Source of the DNA: Opitutia bacterium Tous-C4FEB
Lineage (GTDB): Bacteria; Verrucomicrobiota; Verrucomicrobiia; Opitutales; Opitutaceae
Assembly: GCA_002304445.1 (NCBI GenBank)
Contig: NEVA01000005.1
Span: 62,001 to 126,000 of the forward strand
DNA length: 64,000 nucleotides
Direction of reading: 5' to 3'
Part shown: piece after piece, positions 1 to 9,023 of the stretch
Layout of the letters: every line of letters begins with the position of its first letter
How positions within the stretch are numbered: the stretch's first letter is position 1
Program-made: the position numbers and the translations under genes
Notes under the pieces: generated by a model
Databases searched by the model: none
What the model was told of the DNA's origin: nothing
The model's input: only the letters and a program-made list of their open reading frames with translations

Positions 1-1476
1 ATTTTTCACCTCATTCCGCGCCCAGGCGAAGTCGGCCACGATACCTGGCCGGCTGACGCCTATAAAACCGCCACCGGAGCGATGCCGTGGTCCGGCCAAT
101 CGCTCGACGAGGCCCGTGGAATTGTCTACGTGGCCACGAAAACCGCCGAACCGGATTTTTACGGCGCCGACCGCCTTGGCCAAAATCTCTTCGCCAACTC
201 CCTCGTCGCCCTCGACGCGGCCACCGGAAAACGCCTCTGGCACTATCAAATCGTTCACCACGACCTCCTCGACAAGGACCTGCCGTGCGCCCCGATCCTG
301 CTCACCGTCACGCACCGCGGCAAAAAAATCGACGCCGTCGCCCAAGGCACCAAGCACGGCTACCTCTTTGTTTTCAATCGCGTCACCGGCGAGCCGCTCT
401 GGCCGATCGAGGAAAAACCCGTGCCCGCCTCTACCCTGCGCGGCGAACACGCATGGCCGACCCAGCCGTTCCCCACCAAGCCGGCCCCGCTCACCCGCCA
501 AGCTTACACCGAGGCCGACGTTTCCACGATCTCCCCCGAAGCGCGCGCCCTCACCACCGACCGCATCCGCCTCTCGCCCAATTTCGGCCCTTTTCCCGCG
601 CCCAGCCTTACCGAGACGATTATGTTTCCCGGCTTCGACGGCGGCATGGAGTGGGGCGGCGGTGCCGTCGATCCCGCTGGCGTCTACTACGTCAACGTAA
701 ACGAGATTCCTTGGTTGCTCCAGATGGTGGAGACGCGCCGCCCCGACGGCACCCCGCTCCCGCGCGGCGAGCGCGACTACCTCGTCCACTGCGCCGCCTG
801 CCACGGGATCGACCGCAAGGGCCTCCCCGCCGCCGGATTTCCATCCCTGCTCGACATCGAGAAACGCCGCACGTCCGCCGAGATCGCGCACATCACCCGC
901 AACGGTTTCGGCCGGATGCCCGCCTTCGACAAAATCCCCGAGCCGCAACGCGAAGCGCTCCTCGCTTACGTGCTCGGCCAGCCGGCGGCATCAGCGAGCG
1001 GACGGCCCGACGAAGCGTCCGCGAAAAAATCCAACGACAAAACTCCGCCCTATGCCTTCGGCGGTTTCCGCCGCTGGACCGATCAGGCCGGTTACCCCGC
1101 GATCAATCCGCCGTGGGGCACACTCAACGCCGTCGATCTCAACACCGGCGAGCTCAAGTGGAAAGTGCCGCTCGGCGAATACCGCGAGCTTTCCGCCAAA
1201 GGCATCCCGCCCACCGGCACCGAGAACTACGGCGGCCCCGTCGCGACCGCCGGCGGCCTGCTCTTCATCGCCGCCACGGCCGACGAGACCATCCGCGCCT
1301 TCGACCAGACTACGGGCAAGATTCTCTGGCAGGCGCCGCTCCCGTTCGGCGGCAACGCCACTCCGAGCACCTACGCCGTCGCCGGCCGCCAGTATGTTGT
1401 GATCTCGGCCGGCGGCGGGAAATCCGGCCGCCCCGCCGGCGGCATGATCGTCGCCTTCGCTTTGCCTTCGCCCTGA
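1..1476 (+). CDS. PQQ-dependent dehydrogenase with internal cytochrome c domain (5' truncated)
   Basis: The reading frame is open from the first base of the window, so the true start lies upstream. The protein resembles the membrane glucose/quinate-type pyrroloquinoline-quinone dehydrogenases: FHLIPRPGE and DTWP near the window edge, then ALDAATGKRLWHYQ and GYLFVFNRVTGEPLW, which are beta-propeller blade motifs. A heme c site CAACH is encoded at 790-804, with a candidate Met ligand in GFGRMPAF about 110 bases later. This c-type domain sits inside the propeller, because further propeller sequence (LNTGELKWKVPLG, TGKILWQAPLP) follows it. The expected role is periplasmic oxidation of a sugar or alcohol with electron transfer through the fused heme. 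The substrate cannot be told from sequence. Confidence 0.88.
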   Translation: MFHLIPRPGEVGHDTWPADAYKTATGAMPWSGQSLDEARGIVYVATKTAEPDFYGADRLGQNLFANSLVALDAATGKRLWHYQIVHHDLLDKDLPCAPILLTVTHRGKKIDAVAQGTKHGYLFVFNRVTGEPLWPIEEKPVPASTLRGEHAWPTQPFPTKPAPLTRQAYTEADVSTISPEARALTTDRIRLSPNFGPFPAPSLTETIMFPGFDGGMEWGGGAVDPAGVYYVNVNEIPWLLQMVETRRPDGTPLPRGERDYLVHCAACHGIDRKGLPAAGFPSLLDIEKRRTSAEIAHITRNGFGRMPAFDKIPEPQREALLAYVLGQPAASASGRPDEASAKKSNDKTPPYAFGGFRRWTDQAGYPAINPPWGTLNAVDLNTGELKWKVPLGEYRELSAKGIPPTGTENYGGPVATAGGLLFIAATADETIRAFDQTTGKILWQAPLPFGGNATPSTYAVAGRQYVVISAGGGKSGRPAGGMIVAFALPSP

Positions 1477-1565
1477 TCGAAGCCATTCGCCGGACCAGCC
1501 CGCACCTCCGCCCGCGTCCTTTCCAGTCTCGTCAACTCCTGCGGCATTATCTCATCGTCGTTCCC

Positions 1566-2720
1566 ATGTCCGACGAGCCCACGCCTTCCGCGCCCGACTC
1601 CGCTTTCCTCACCCCGAGCCAACGCCGCACCGTCGGCTTCACCCTCACCCTCGCCGCTGTCTTCGGTGCCATCGCCCTGATCATCAGCGGGGTCATCGTC
1701 CTCGGCCGCATGGTCAGCTACTTCTCCAGCGTCCTCTGGCCTCTCGCCGTTGCCGGCGTCCTCGCCCTCATTCTCCGTCCGATCGTCGATCTGTTTGTCG
1801 GTCGGCTCAAACTTCGCCGGCCCGCTGCGGTCACCTTGCTCTACGGCTTGGCCTCCCTCGTTTTCGCGGTTTTTCTTCTTTTGCTCCTCCCGCCCCTCAT
1901 CGACCAACTACTCACCTTTATCACTTACGTCCCGACGCTCTGGGCCAACGCGGGAAACTACATCGAACGCAACTACCCTGACTGGGGCGCGCTGGCCCAA
2001 CGCCAACTCGCCAACCCCACCGTCCGCCAGCTCGCCGACGCCGCCTTGGTCGAAGCTCGTGGCCTGCTCTCCCACACGCTCCCGTCGCTCAAAGCCGCTG
2101 GCGGTGGTCTGCTCGGCGTCGGAGCTTTTGCCGCCAACATCGCCCTCATTCCCGTTTACCTCTTCTTCTTCCTGCTGTCGTCCGGCGAGCCCACCAGGCA
2201 CCTCCGCAACCAACTCCCGTTTCTCAAATCTTCGCTGCGCGAGGACCTCGTTTTCCTCGTCCGCGAATTCATCGGCATCGTCGAATCGTTTTTCCGGGGC
2301 CAACTGCTCATCGGCCTCATTATGGGCGCCCTGCTCGCCGTGGGCTTCACGCTCATCGGCCTCAAATTCGGCCTTGTCATCGGGCTCTTCGTCGGAGTGC
2401 TCAACATCGTGCCCTACCTCGGCAGCATCATTGGCATCGCGATCACGCTGCCGCTCGCCTTCCTCCAGCCCGCCGGCGGTTGGCAACTCGTCGCCCTCGT
2501 CGTCTTGGTGAAGGTCATCGTGCAGACAATCGAGGGCTGGTTCCTCACCCCAAAAATCATGGGCGAGCGCACCGGCCTACATCCGGTGACCATCATCGTC
2601 GCGATTTTCTTCTGGGGCACCGCCTTCGACGGCATCCTCGGCATGTTGCTCGCCATCCCGCTCACCGCCTTCTTCGTGACCGCTTGGCGCCTCGCAAAGC
2701 ACAAATATCTCCCCTCCTGA
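1566..2720 (+). CDS. AI-2E/PerM-family transporter
   Basis: A 384-residue polytopic membrane protein of the AI-2E transporter (PerM/YdiK/TqsA-type, UPF0118) family. It has hydrophobic segments near residues 18-60, 75-100 and 190-220, and a C-terminal cluster from about 230 to 370. The family-typical GLKFGLVIGLFVGVLNIVPY and the PKIMGERTGLHPVTIIVAI region are both present. The ATG at 1566 is chosen because the residues after it begin the family-like N-terminus, whereas the open frame upstream is arginine-rich shadow sequence of the preceding gene. Members export small solutes or signal molecules, and some act as Na+/H+ antiporters; the cargo here is unknown. Confidence 0.88.
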   Translation: MSDEPTPSAPDSAFLTPSQRRTVGFTLTLAAVFGAIALIISGVIVLGRMVSYFSSVLWPLAVAGVLALILRPIVDLFVGRLKLRRPAAVTLLYGLASLVFAVFLLLLLPPLIDQLLTFITYVPTLWANAGNYIERNYPDWGALAQRQLANPTVRQLADAALVEARGLLSHTLPSLKAAGGGLLGVGAFAANIALIPVYLFFFLLSSGEPTRHLRNQLPFLKSSLREDLVFLVREFIGIVESFFRGQLLIGLIMGALLAVGFTLIGLKFGLVIGLFVGVLNIVPYLGSIIGIAITLPLAFLQPAGGWQLVALVVLVKVIVQTIEGWFLTPKIMGERTGLHPVTIIVAIFFWGTAFDGILGMLLAIPLTAFFVTAWRLAKHKYLPS

Positions 2721-2727
2721 TTTCGGT

Positions 2728-2760
2728 GTCATTGCGAGGAGAGCAGCGACGCGGCAATCC
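2728..2760. repeat. Palindromic interspersed repeat of the GTCATTGCGAG type
   Basis: The 33 bases begin GTCATTGCGAGGAG and end GCGGCAATCC, with ATTGC (2731-2735) able to pair with GCAAT (2754-2758). From memory, this closely matches a short repeat found between genes in many unrelated bacterial genomes. It lies in the 55-base gap between the AI-2E-type permease and the zinc-ribbon gene. No other copy was noticed in this window. Confidence 0.6.
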
Positions 2761-2775
2761 AGCACTCTTATTACC

Positions 2776-3054
2776 ATGCCCCACGACCCCGCGCCTCCAG
2801 CCGAATGCGCCCAGTGTGGCGCGGACATCCCGCCCCGCGCCCACGCCTGCCCCGGCTGCGGCGCCGATGAACGCACCGGCTGGCGCGAGCAGTCGGTCTA
2901 CGACGGGCTCAACCTCCCCGACGAAGACACCGACAACGACCCGCGCTCCGCCGCCCGCAGCTCGCGCCCGCGCGACCGCCTCGCGTGGTATTGGGTTCTC
3001 ACGATTGTTGCCGTCCTGCTGCTCCTGATCGTATCCGCTCTCGGTCTCCGGTGA
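2776..3054 (+). CDS. Small zinc-ribbon protein with C-terminal membrane anchor
   Basis: A 92-residue protein starting MPHDPAPPAE. Two CxxC pairs (CAQC near residue 12 and CPGC near residue 27) form a zinc-ribbon. An acidic linker (DEDTDNDPR) and an arginine-rich stretch follow, then one hydrophobic helix (about residues 73-91, WYWVLTIVAVLLLLIVSAL) that ends the protein. The likely topology is a cytoplasmic zinc-ribbon tethered to the inner membrane. Function is unknown. It follows the permease in the same direction with only a palindromic repeat between them, so cotranscription is possible. Confidence 0.75.
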   Translation: MPHDPAPPAECAQCGADIPPRAHACPGCGADERTGWREQSVYDGLNLPDEDTDNDPRSAARSSRPRDRLAWYWVLTIVAVLLLLIVSALGLR

Positions 3055-3064
3055 CCGCGGTCGG

Positions 3065-3457
3065 TTAGTCAAACCACTCGTCCCTCGGATCGAACGCCGG
3101 CACCGGGATGTTCACGATTCTCATTTTTCCCACCGCGCGATGCCGACACCCCGGCTTGATAAAAATCGATGTCATCGGCTTCACCGGAATCATTTCGCCG
3201 TCGAGTTCCATGAACCCCTCGCCCTCGAGGATCAGATAAATTTCCGTCAGCTGTTTGTGATAATGCGTCCGCGCGTCGCTTTGGATGTCCACGAGGTGGA
3301 TCGTCGCGGTGGTGTTCTCCGGCGTCGCAAACCCCCGCCGGGCGAAACCACAAGGACACGCGACCGCCGGCACCGCATCCAGCTGTGTGATCATATAGTT
3401 CTTTGCACCGGCGTCGGCGGTCGTTGCAGGAGTAACGGAGTTGGCGAGCGTCGACAT
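3065..3457 (-). CDS. Cupin-domain protein
   Basis: A 130-residue single-domain cupin. The first cupin motif is recognisable in THYHKQLTEIYLILEGEG with metal-type histidines and a glutamate, and the second in PGCRHRAVG. A CPCG motif precedes the barrel at about residue 34. The protein ends FDPRDEWFD. Small cupins of this kind bind a metal and act as isomerases, dioxygenases or sugar-binding modules, and the specific activity cannot be assigned. It is convergent with the zinc-ribbon gene (10-base gap) and divergent from the exonuclease-ligase gene, 135 bases away. Confidence 0.8.
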   Translation of the reverse strand: MSTLANSVTPATTADAGAKNYMITQLDAVPAVACPCGFARRGFATPENTTATIHLVDIQSDARTHYHKQLTEIYLILEGEGFMELDGEMIPVKPMTSIFIKPGCRHRAVGKMRIVNIPVPAFDPRDEWFD

Positions 3458-3592
3458 AGTTTTGAAAAACAGATGGGGGGATGCGGCTGAGGGGCATCCA
3501 AGCGAATTTCACCCGCCCGCCTAGCCAAAATTCCGCCGCTCCCGCTTGCACCCGCCGGGAACCTCCCCGTCTTCTTCCCGCTCTGCGAACCT

Positions 3593-6304
3593 ATGTCCTG
3601 GGATGTCCAGTTTCTCTCCGGAAGCCTTTATCTTCCCCAAATCGATTGGTGGCTCGACGCCCACCACCCGGCGCCGCGCTCGTTCGTCTCGCACGCGCAC
3701 TTTGATCACCTCGCGCCTCACCGCGAAATTCTCTGCTCCACCGGCACCGCCCGCCTCATGCGCGCCCGCATGCCCGGCGAGCGCATCGAGCACATCCTCC
3801 CGTTTGAGCACACCGAGCAACTCACGACCGACACCACCGTCACGCTTTACCCCGCCGGCCACATCTACGGCTCCGCTCAATCCCTCTTCACGCACCCCGA
3901 CCACGGCCGGCTTCTTTATACCGGAGATTTTAAACTCCGACCCGGTTTCTCCGCCGAGAAATGCGCCACCCCCCGCGCCGACGTCCTCATCATGGAGACG
4001 ACCTACGGCCTGCCTCACTACGTGCTCCCACCCACGGCCGACGTCCTCGCTGCCATCGTTGCTTTCTGCCGCGAGGCCATCGCCGACGGTGAGACGCCCG
4101 TCCTCTTCGGCTACAGCCTCGGCAAGAGCCAAGAGATGCTCTCCAGTCTCGCCGGCGCGCAACTACCGGTGATGCTTCATCCGCAGACGCTCCGCCTCAC
4201 GCGCGTCTACGAGGAACTCGGCCTCACCTTCCCGCCCTACCGCGAATTCTCCGCCCAAGAAGTCACCGGCCACGTCGTCATCTGCCCGCCACAATCGCGC
4301 ACCTCCGCCTTCCTAAAAAAAATCCCCGCCCGCCGCACCGCCATGATCACCGGTTGGGCCCTCGATCCGGGCGCGATCCATCGTTACCAATGCGACGCCG
4401 CCTTCCCCCTCTCCGATCACGCCGACTACGCGGACCTCCTGCGCTTCGTCGAACTCGTGCAACCCACCCGCGTGCTTACCCTCCACGGCTTCGCCCGCGA
4501 GTTTGCCGCCACCCTCCGCGACCGCGGCCTCGAAGCGTGGGCGCTCACCCACCCCAACCAACTTGAGCTCCCCCTTCCGAAACCGGGGCGCGTTGTCCCT
4601 CACGCGCTTTCTACCCCGCCCGCGACCGCCACCGCCGTCAGCCCCACGGCCTCCGACTCCTTCCACGCCTTCGCTGCCCTCGCCAACAAGCTAAAAGATA
4701 CGCCGGCACGCCTCGATAAAACCGAAAAACTCCGCGCCTTCTTCGTCGCGCTCGGTCCGATCTCAACCGACGCCGCCGCCCTAGCCGCCCTTTACCTCAC
4801 CGCGCGCCCCTTCCCCCAAAACTCCGCGCTCACGCTCAATCTCGGCTGGGCGCTCATCAAGCGCGCTCTCCACGCGCTCTCCGGTCTCAACGAAGCCGAC
4901 TATCGCGCGGCTTACCAACGCTTCCCCGACGCCGGCGATGCCGCCGAGGCCGCGCTGAAAAGCCGCACCACGCCCGCGCCCTTTCCCCTCGTCGCCGCCG
5001 GTGAATTCCTCACCGCGCTCGCCACCACCCGCGGGCCCACCGCGAAACTCAGTCTGCTCCAATCCCGCCTCGGTACCCTCACGCCCGTCGAAGCAAAATT
5101 TTTGATCAAGCTGCTCCTGGGCGATCTCCGCATCGGCCTTAAAGACAGTCTCGTCGAAGACGCCCTCGCCGCCGCTACCGGCCAGCCGGTCGAACTCGTC
5201 CGCGAGGCCCACATGCTCTGCGGCGACCTAGGCACCGTTACCCGTGCCGCTTTTTCCAATTCGCTCACCTCGATTCAACTCCGGGTTTTCCAGCCCGTCC
5301 AGTTCATGCTCGCCAGCCCCGAGCCCTCCGCCGACGCCATCCTCGCCCGCCTTCCCGCCCCCGTCTGGCTCGAAGCAAAATACGACGGCATCCGCTGCCA
5401 GCTCCACAAATCCGGCGACCGCGTCGAACTCTACTCGCGCGACCTCCACCGCATCACCCCGCAGTTCCCCGACCTCGCCCGCGCCGCCCTCAACTTGCCC
5501 GAAGACTGCATCCTCGACGGTGAACTGCTCGCGTGGAAGGACCACCGGGCGCTCCCCTTCGCCGAACTCCAAAAACGCCTCGGCCGCACCGGCGGCGACG
5601 ACTTCTTCCTCGGCGCCGAAATCCCCGTCGCCTTCTCCGCTTACGACCTCCTCTGGCTCAACGGCGCTTCCTTTCTCAAATCCCCCCTCACGTCCCGCCG
5701 CACCGCCCTGGCATCCCTCCTCAATCAAGAATCTGAAATCGAGACTCGAAAATTCCTCCTCGCCCCCACCACCGCCGCCCACACCGCCCTCGACATCGAA
5801 GCCGCCTTCCTCGCCGCCCGCGCCCGCGGCCACGAGGGCCTCATGGCCAAAGACCCCGCCAGCCTCTACACGCCCGGCCGGCGCGGCCTCGCTTGGCTCA
5901 AACTCAAAAAAGCCTACGCCACACTCGACGTCGTCGTGGTCGCCGTCGAATTCGGCCACGGCAAACGTCGCGACGTCCTCAGCGATTACACCTTCGCCAT
6001 CCGCGACGAAACCGAGGGCAACCGCCTGCTCACCGTTGGCAAAGCCTACTCCGGACTCACCGACGCCGAGATCGCCACGCTCACCGCCCACTTCCTCGAA
6101 ACTACCACCGAGCTGAAAGGCCGCCTCCGCCGAGTCATCCCCGACACCGTCCTAGAAATCGCCTTCGACAACATCCAGCCGAGCGCCCGCCACGAAAGCG
6201 GCTTCGCCCTCCGCTTTCCCCGCATCGCCCGTATCCGCCCCGACAAAACCCCCGCCGAAATCGACACCCTCGCAACCTGCCGTCGCCTCGCCGGCGTCCC
6301 GTGA
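3593..6304 (+). CDS. Fused ligase-associated MBL exonuclease and ATP-dependent DNA ligase
   Basis: A 903-residue protein made of two enzymes that are normally separate. Residues 1 to about 335 are a metallo-beta-lactamase/beta-CASP-type nuclease with HAHFDH at 34-39, AGH at 88-90 and YTGDF at 109-113, like the ligase-associated exonuclease (Exo) of the Lhr-Core cluster. Residues about 355-903 are a complete ATP-dependent DNA ligase. The adenylated lysine is K596 in KYDG; DGELLAW, EGLMAKDP and WLKLKK follow as later nucleotidyltransferase motifs, then an OB-fold with DTVLEIAFD. The joint is a Pro/Ala/Thr-rich linker near residues 336-352. No stop or frameshift interrupts the frame. It heads a cluster with lhr, pdeM and a second exonuclease, which suggests a single machine for cutting and resealing damaged ends. 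That role is inference from family knowledge. Confidence 0.93.
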   Translation: MSWDVQFLSGSLYLPQIDWWLDAHHPAPRSFVSHAHFDHLAPHREILCSTGTARLMRARMPGERIEHILPFEHTEQLTTDTTVTLYPAGHIYGSAQSLFTHPDHGRLLYTGDFKLRPGFSAEKCATPRADVLIMETTYGLPHYVLPPTADVLAAIVAFCREAIADGETPVLFGYSLGKSQEMLSSLAGAQLPVMLHPQTLRLTRVYEELGLTFPPYREFSAQEVTGHVVICPPQSRTSAFLKKIPARRTAMITGWALDPGAIHRYQCDAAFPLSDHADYADLLRFVELVQPTRVLTLHGFAREFAATLRDRGLEAWALTHPNQLELPLPKPGRVVPHALSTPPATATAVSPTASDSFHAFAALANKLKDTPARLDKTEKLRAFFVALGPISTDAAALAALYLTARPFPQNSALTLNLGWALIKRALHALSGLNEADYRAAYQRFPDAGDAAEAALKSRTTPAPFPLVAAGEFLTALATTRGPTAKLSLLQSRLGTLTPVEAKFLIKLLLGDLRIGLKDSLVEDALAAATGQPVELVREAHMLCGDLGTVTRAAFSNSLTSIQLRVFQPVQFMLASPEPSADAILARLPAPVWLEAKYDGIRCQLHKSGDRVELYSRDLHRITPQFPDLARAALNLPEDCILDGELLAWKDHRALPFAELQKRLGRTGGDDFFLGAEIPVAFSAYDLLWLNGASFLKSPLTSRRTALASLLNQESEIETRKFLLAPTTAAHTALDIEAAFLAARARGHEGLMAKDPASLYTPGRRGLAWLKLKKAYATLDVVVVAVEFGHGKRRDVLSDYTFAIRDETEGNRLLTVGKAYSGLTDAEIATLTAHFLETTTELKGRLRRVIPDTVLEIAFDNIQPSARHESGFALRFPRIARIRPDKTPAEIDTLATCRRLAGVP

Positions 6305-6325
6305 TTTCGCATCCTCTCCGTAGCC

Positions 6326-6355
6326 CTGTCCACCCGTGTTCATCTTTGGGTAAAC
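6326..6355 (+). repeat. Decamer-periodic GTGTCC-type repeat just before lhr
   Basis: Three imperfect ten-base units in the pattern CTGTCCAC / CCGTGTTCAT / CTTTGGGTAA end one base before the lhr ATG. The same pattern occurs at 40598-40632, overlapping the uvrA start, and at 46700-46740. The sequence supplies most of the untranslated space between the Exo-ligase stop and lhr. Confidence 0.5.
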
Positions 6356-6356
6356 A

Positions 6357-8972
6357 ATGACTGATCACGTCGCCATCACCGCACCCGCGCCCACCGAGCC
6401 CCAGCTCTTCTCTGCTCTGCACCCCGGGCTCGCCGCTTGGTTCGCGCAGCGCTTCACCCACTTCTCCCCTGCCCAACGCGCCGCCGTCCCCGAAATCCTC
6501 GCCGGCCACTCCACGCTTCTCTCCGCTCCCACCGGCAGCGGCAAAACCCTCGCCGCCTTCCTCGGCGTCTTCGACTATCTCGCCAAGCTCCACGCCGCCG
6601 ACGCCCTGCCCAACGGTATCGTCGCCGTCTACATTTCCCCGCTCCGCGCCCTCGCCTACGATCTTCAGAAAAATCTCCAGCAACCGCTCACTGAGCTTGG
6701 CTGGCACTGGCTGCGCATCGGATCGCGCACCGGCGATACTCCCGCCAAAGACCGCGCCGCCCAGAAACGCCGACCGCCCCACATTCTCGTCACCACGCCC
6801 GAGAGCCTGACGCTCCTCGTGAGCCAACCGTCGTGGACGCCCGTCTTTCGCCACACCCGCTTCCTCATCATCGACGAACTCCACGCCCTCGCCGAAAACA
6901 AACGCGGCTCGCTCCTCATGGTCACCGCCGAGCGCCTCGAAGACCTCGTCGCCGGCCCGACTGCCACGGACACCACAGATCGCCCGACTGCCGTCCTCCG
7001 CATCGGCCTCTCCGCCACTGTCGCCCCGCTCCCCACCGTCGCCTCGTTCCTCGTCGGCCCCACGCGCAGCGCGCGCATCGTCGAAATCGCCCAGCGCAAA
7101 CCTGCCCGCATCGAAGTCTTCTCCCCGCTCGACCGCCGTGCCTATCCGGCCGCCGGCCACACCGCCGCCCGCGTCCTGCGCCAACTCGCCACCTTCCTCG
7201 GCCAAACCCGCACGACCCTCATCTTTACCAATACCCGCAGCGCCGCCGAATCCATCGGCCTGCGCCTCAAGCAACTCCTGCCCGAGCTCGCCCCATTGAT
7301 CGAGGTCCACCACGCCTCCATTGATCGCTCCGTGCGCCTGGAGGTGGAGGACCGCCTGAAACACGGCGAGCTCCGCGCCGTCGTCTGCTCCTCGTCTCTC
7401 GAACTCGGCATCGACATCGGCTCCATCGACACCGTTGTCCTTGTTTCCGCGCCCAAAGGCGTTGCCCGCGCCCTCCAACGCATCGGCCGCTCCGGTCACT
7501 CGATGGACGGAACCAGCCACGGCGTGCTCGTCGCCACCAACATCAACGACCTCGCCGAGTGCGCCGTCACCGCCTGCATGATGGACCGCCGCGAGCTCGA
7601 GCCCGTCCGCATCAACGAAAATCCCGTCGACGTCCTCGCGCAGTCCCTCGTCGGTCTTGCCGTCTTCGCCAGTGTCACGCCCGACGAAGCCTTCGCGCTC
7701 GTCCGCCGCACGTTCCCATTTCGCGCCCTCACCCGCGAAACCTTCGACCGGGTCCTCCGCTACCTCGACGGCGGCGGCGTCTCCCTCGAACGCGCGTACC
7801 GCGACACCTTCGGCAAGGTCATCATCAATGCCGAGGGCCACCTCGCCCATCCGCGCACGCGCACCACCCGCGATTACTTTCAAAACATCGGCACGATCTC
7901 CACCGAGAGCATGATCACGGTAAAAGTCGGCCGCCGGAATCTCAATCTCGGCCAACTCGAAGAATCGTTTCTCAAGCGCATGAAGCCCGGCGATGTTTTC
8001 GTGCTCAACGGCCGCGCGCTCCGCCTCGTCTCCACCTCCATCCTCGGCGCCAAGGCGGTCGCCGCCGACGGCTCCCTGCCCACCGTCCCACGTTGGGGCG
8101 CAAAGATGCCGCTCGCCAGCGGCCTCGGCGACGAAGTGATCCGCCTGCGCACCGCCGTCTCCAACCTCCTCGGTAGCTCCCGGACCTCCGGCACCCGCGT
8201 AGCCGCCGCCCACCAATTCCTCCGCGACCACTACGCCCTCACCGACGGCAACGCCACCGCGCTCATGGAGCATTTCTCCCTGCAAGCCGAGGTCTCGGTC
8301 ATCCCCACGTCCGCGTTTTTTCTCATCGAGCTCTACCGCGATCCCCGCTCCGACCTGCTCCATTATTTTTTCCACTCCCTTATCGGCCGCAGCGCCAACG
8401 ACGCCCTCTCCCGCATCGTAGCGCAACGCGTCCAAGCCACCCGCGGCGGCAACGCCCTCGTCACGATCGACGACTACGGCTTCCTCCTCACGTTGAAACC
8501 GTTTCAAGCCCTCGACACCGCCGAGGACTGGCAACCACTCTTCCGCCGCCACGGTGCCGAGGTCGACCTCAGCCTCGCCCTCGCCGAAAGCGAACTGGTA
8601 AAATGGCAGTTCCGCAGCGTCGCCCAAACCGGCCTCATGGTCCCCCGCCGCACCCGCGGCGCCGAGCGCGGCGCACGCACCCTCCAATGGAGCTCCGAAA
8701 TCATTTTTGAAGTTCTCCGCAAATATGAACCCGACCACCCGCTCCTCGCCGAAGCCTACGCCGAGGCCACGCTGCGCTTTCTCGATCTGCCCCGCGCCGT
8801 GCGTTTCTTCGAGGAAGTCGCCGCGCTCCCTTGGCAACTCCGCGTGGTCGAGCGTGTGAGCCCGTTCTCCTTCGGCATCTTTGTGAGCAAGCTCAAGGAA
8901 ACCATGACGCTCGAAGACCCCGAAACCACCATCGAGCGCCTCTACCACGAGATGTATGGAATCGAAAAGTAG
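6357..8972 (+). CDS. Lhr-type DEXH-box helicase (ligase-associated, Lhr-Core)
   Basis: An 871-residue superfamily 2 helicase. Walker A is APTGSGKT (57-64), motif Ib-like TTPESLTLLVS is present, and the DEXH box is DELH near residue 176. The second RecA domain contains FTNTRSAAE, SSLELGIDIG and QRIGRSGHS, which are hallmark Lhr motifs. The length matches the Lhr-Core form (about 800-900 residues), not the 1500-residue Lhr of enterobacteria. The family is a 3'-5' ssDNA-dependent ATPase that unwinds RNA:DNA hybrids. It sits 52 bases after the Exo-ligase fusion and 51 bases before pdeM, the order expected for a ligase-associated DNA-repair cluster. Confidence 0.94.
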   Translation: MTDHVAITAPAPTEPQLFSALHPGLAAWFAQRFTHFSPAQRAAVPEILAGHSTLLSAPTGSGKTLAAFLGVFDYLAKLHAADALPNGIVAVYISPLRALAYDLQKNLQQPLTELGWHWLRIGSRTGDTPAKDRAAQKRRPPHILVTTPESLTLLVSQPSWTPVFRHTRFLIIDELHALAENKRGSLLMVTAERLEDLVAGPTATDTTDRPTAVLRIGLSATVAPLPTVASFLVGPTRSARIVEIAQRKPARIEVFSPLDRRAYPAAGHTAARVLRQLATFLGQTRTTLIFTNTRSAAESIGLRLKQLLPELAPLIEVHHASIDRSVRLEVEDRLKHGELRAVVCSSSLELGIDIGSIDTVVLVSAPKGVARALQRIGRSGHSMDGTSHGVLVATNINDLAECAVTACMMDRRELEPVRINENPVDVLAQSLVGLAVFASVTPDEAFALVRRTFPFRALTRETFDRVLRYLDGGGVSLERAYRDTFGKVIINAEGHLAHPRTRTTRDYFQNIGTISTESMITVKVGRRNLNLGQLEESFLKRMKPGDVFVLNGRALRLVSTSILGAKAVAADGSLPTVPRWGAKMPLASGLGDEVIRLRTAVSNLLGSSRTSGTRVAAAHQFLRDHYALTDGNATALMEHFSLQAEVSVIPTSAFFLIELYRDPRSDLLHYFFHSLIGRSANDALSRIVAQRVQATRGGNALVTIDDYGFLLTLKPFQALDTAEDWQPLFRRHGAEVDLSLALAESELVKWQFRSVAQTGLMVPRRTRGAERGARTLQWSSEIIFEVLRKYEPDHPLLAEAYAEATLRFLDLPRAVRFFEEVAALPWQLRVVERVSPFSFGIFVSKLKETMTLEDPETTIERLYHEMYGIEK

Positions 8973-9023
8973 GGATACACAGTTTCCGATCCGATTGGTA
9001 ATCTTCCGCCTGCTCCCTCCCGC

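Noticed and set aside
87-1565. A long arginine-rich N-terminal extension of the AI-2E-type transporter frame.
   Set aside because: It overlaps the PQQ dehydrogenase in another frame and has the Arg/Pro-rich composition of shadow reading. The transporter's first helix begins just after the ATG at 1566.
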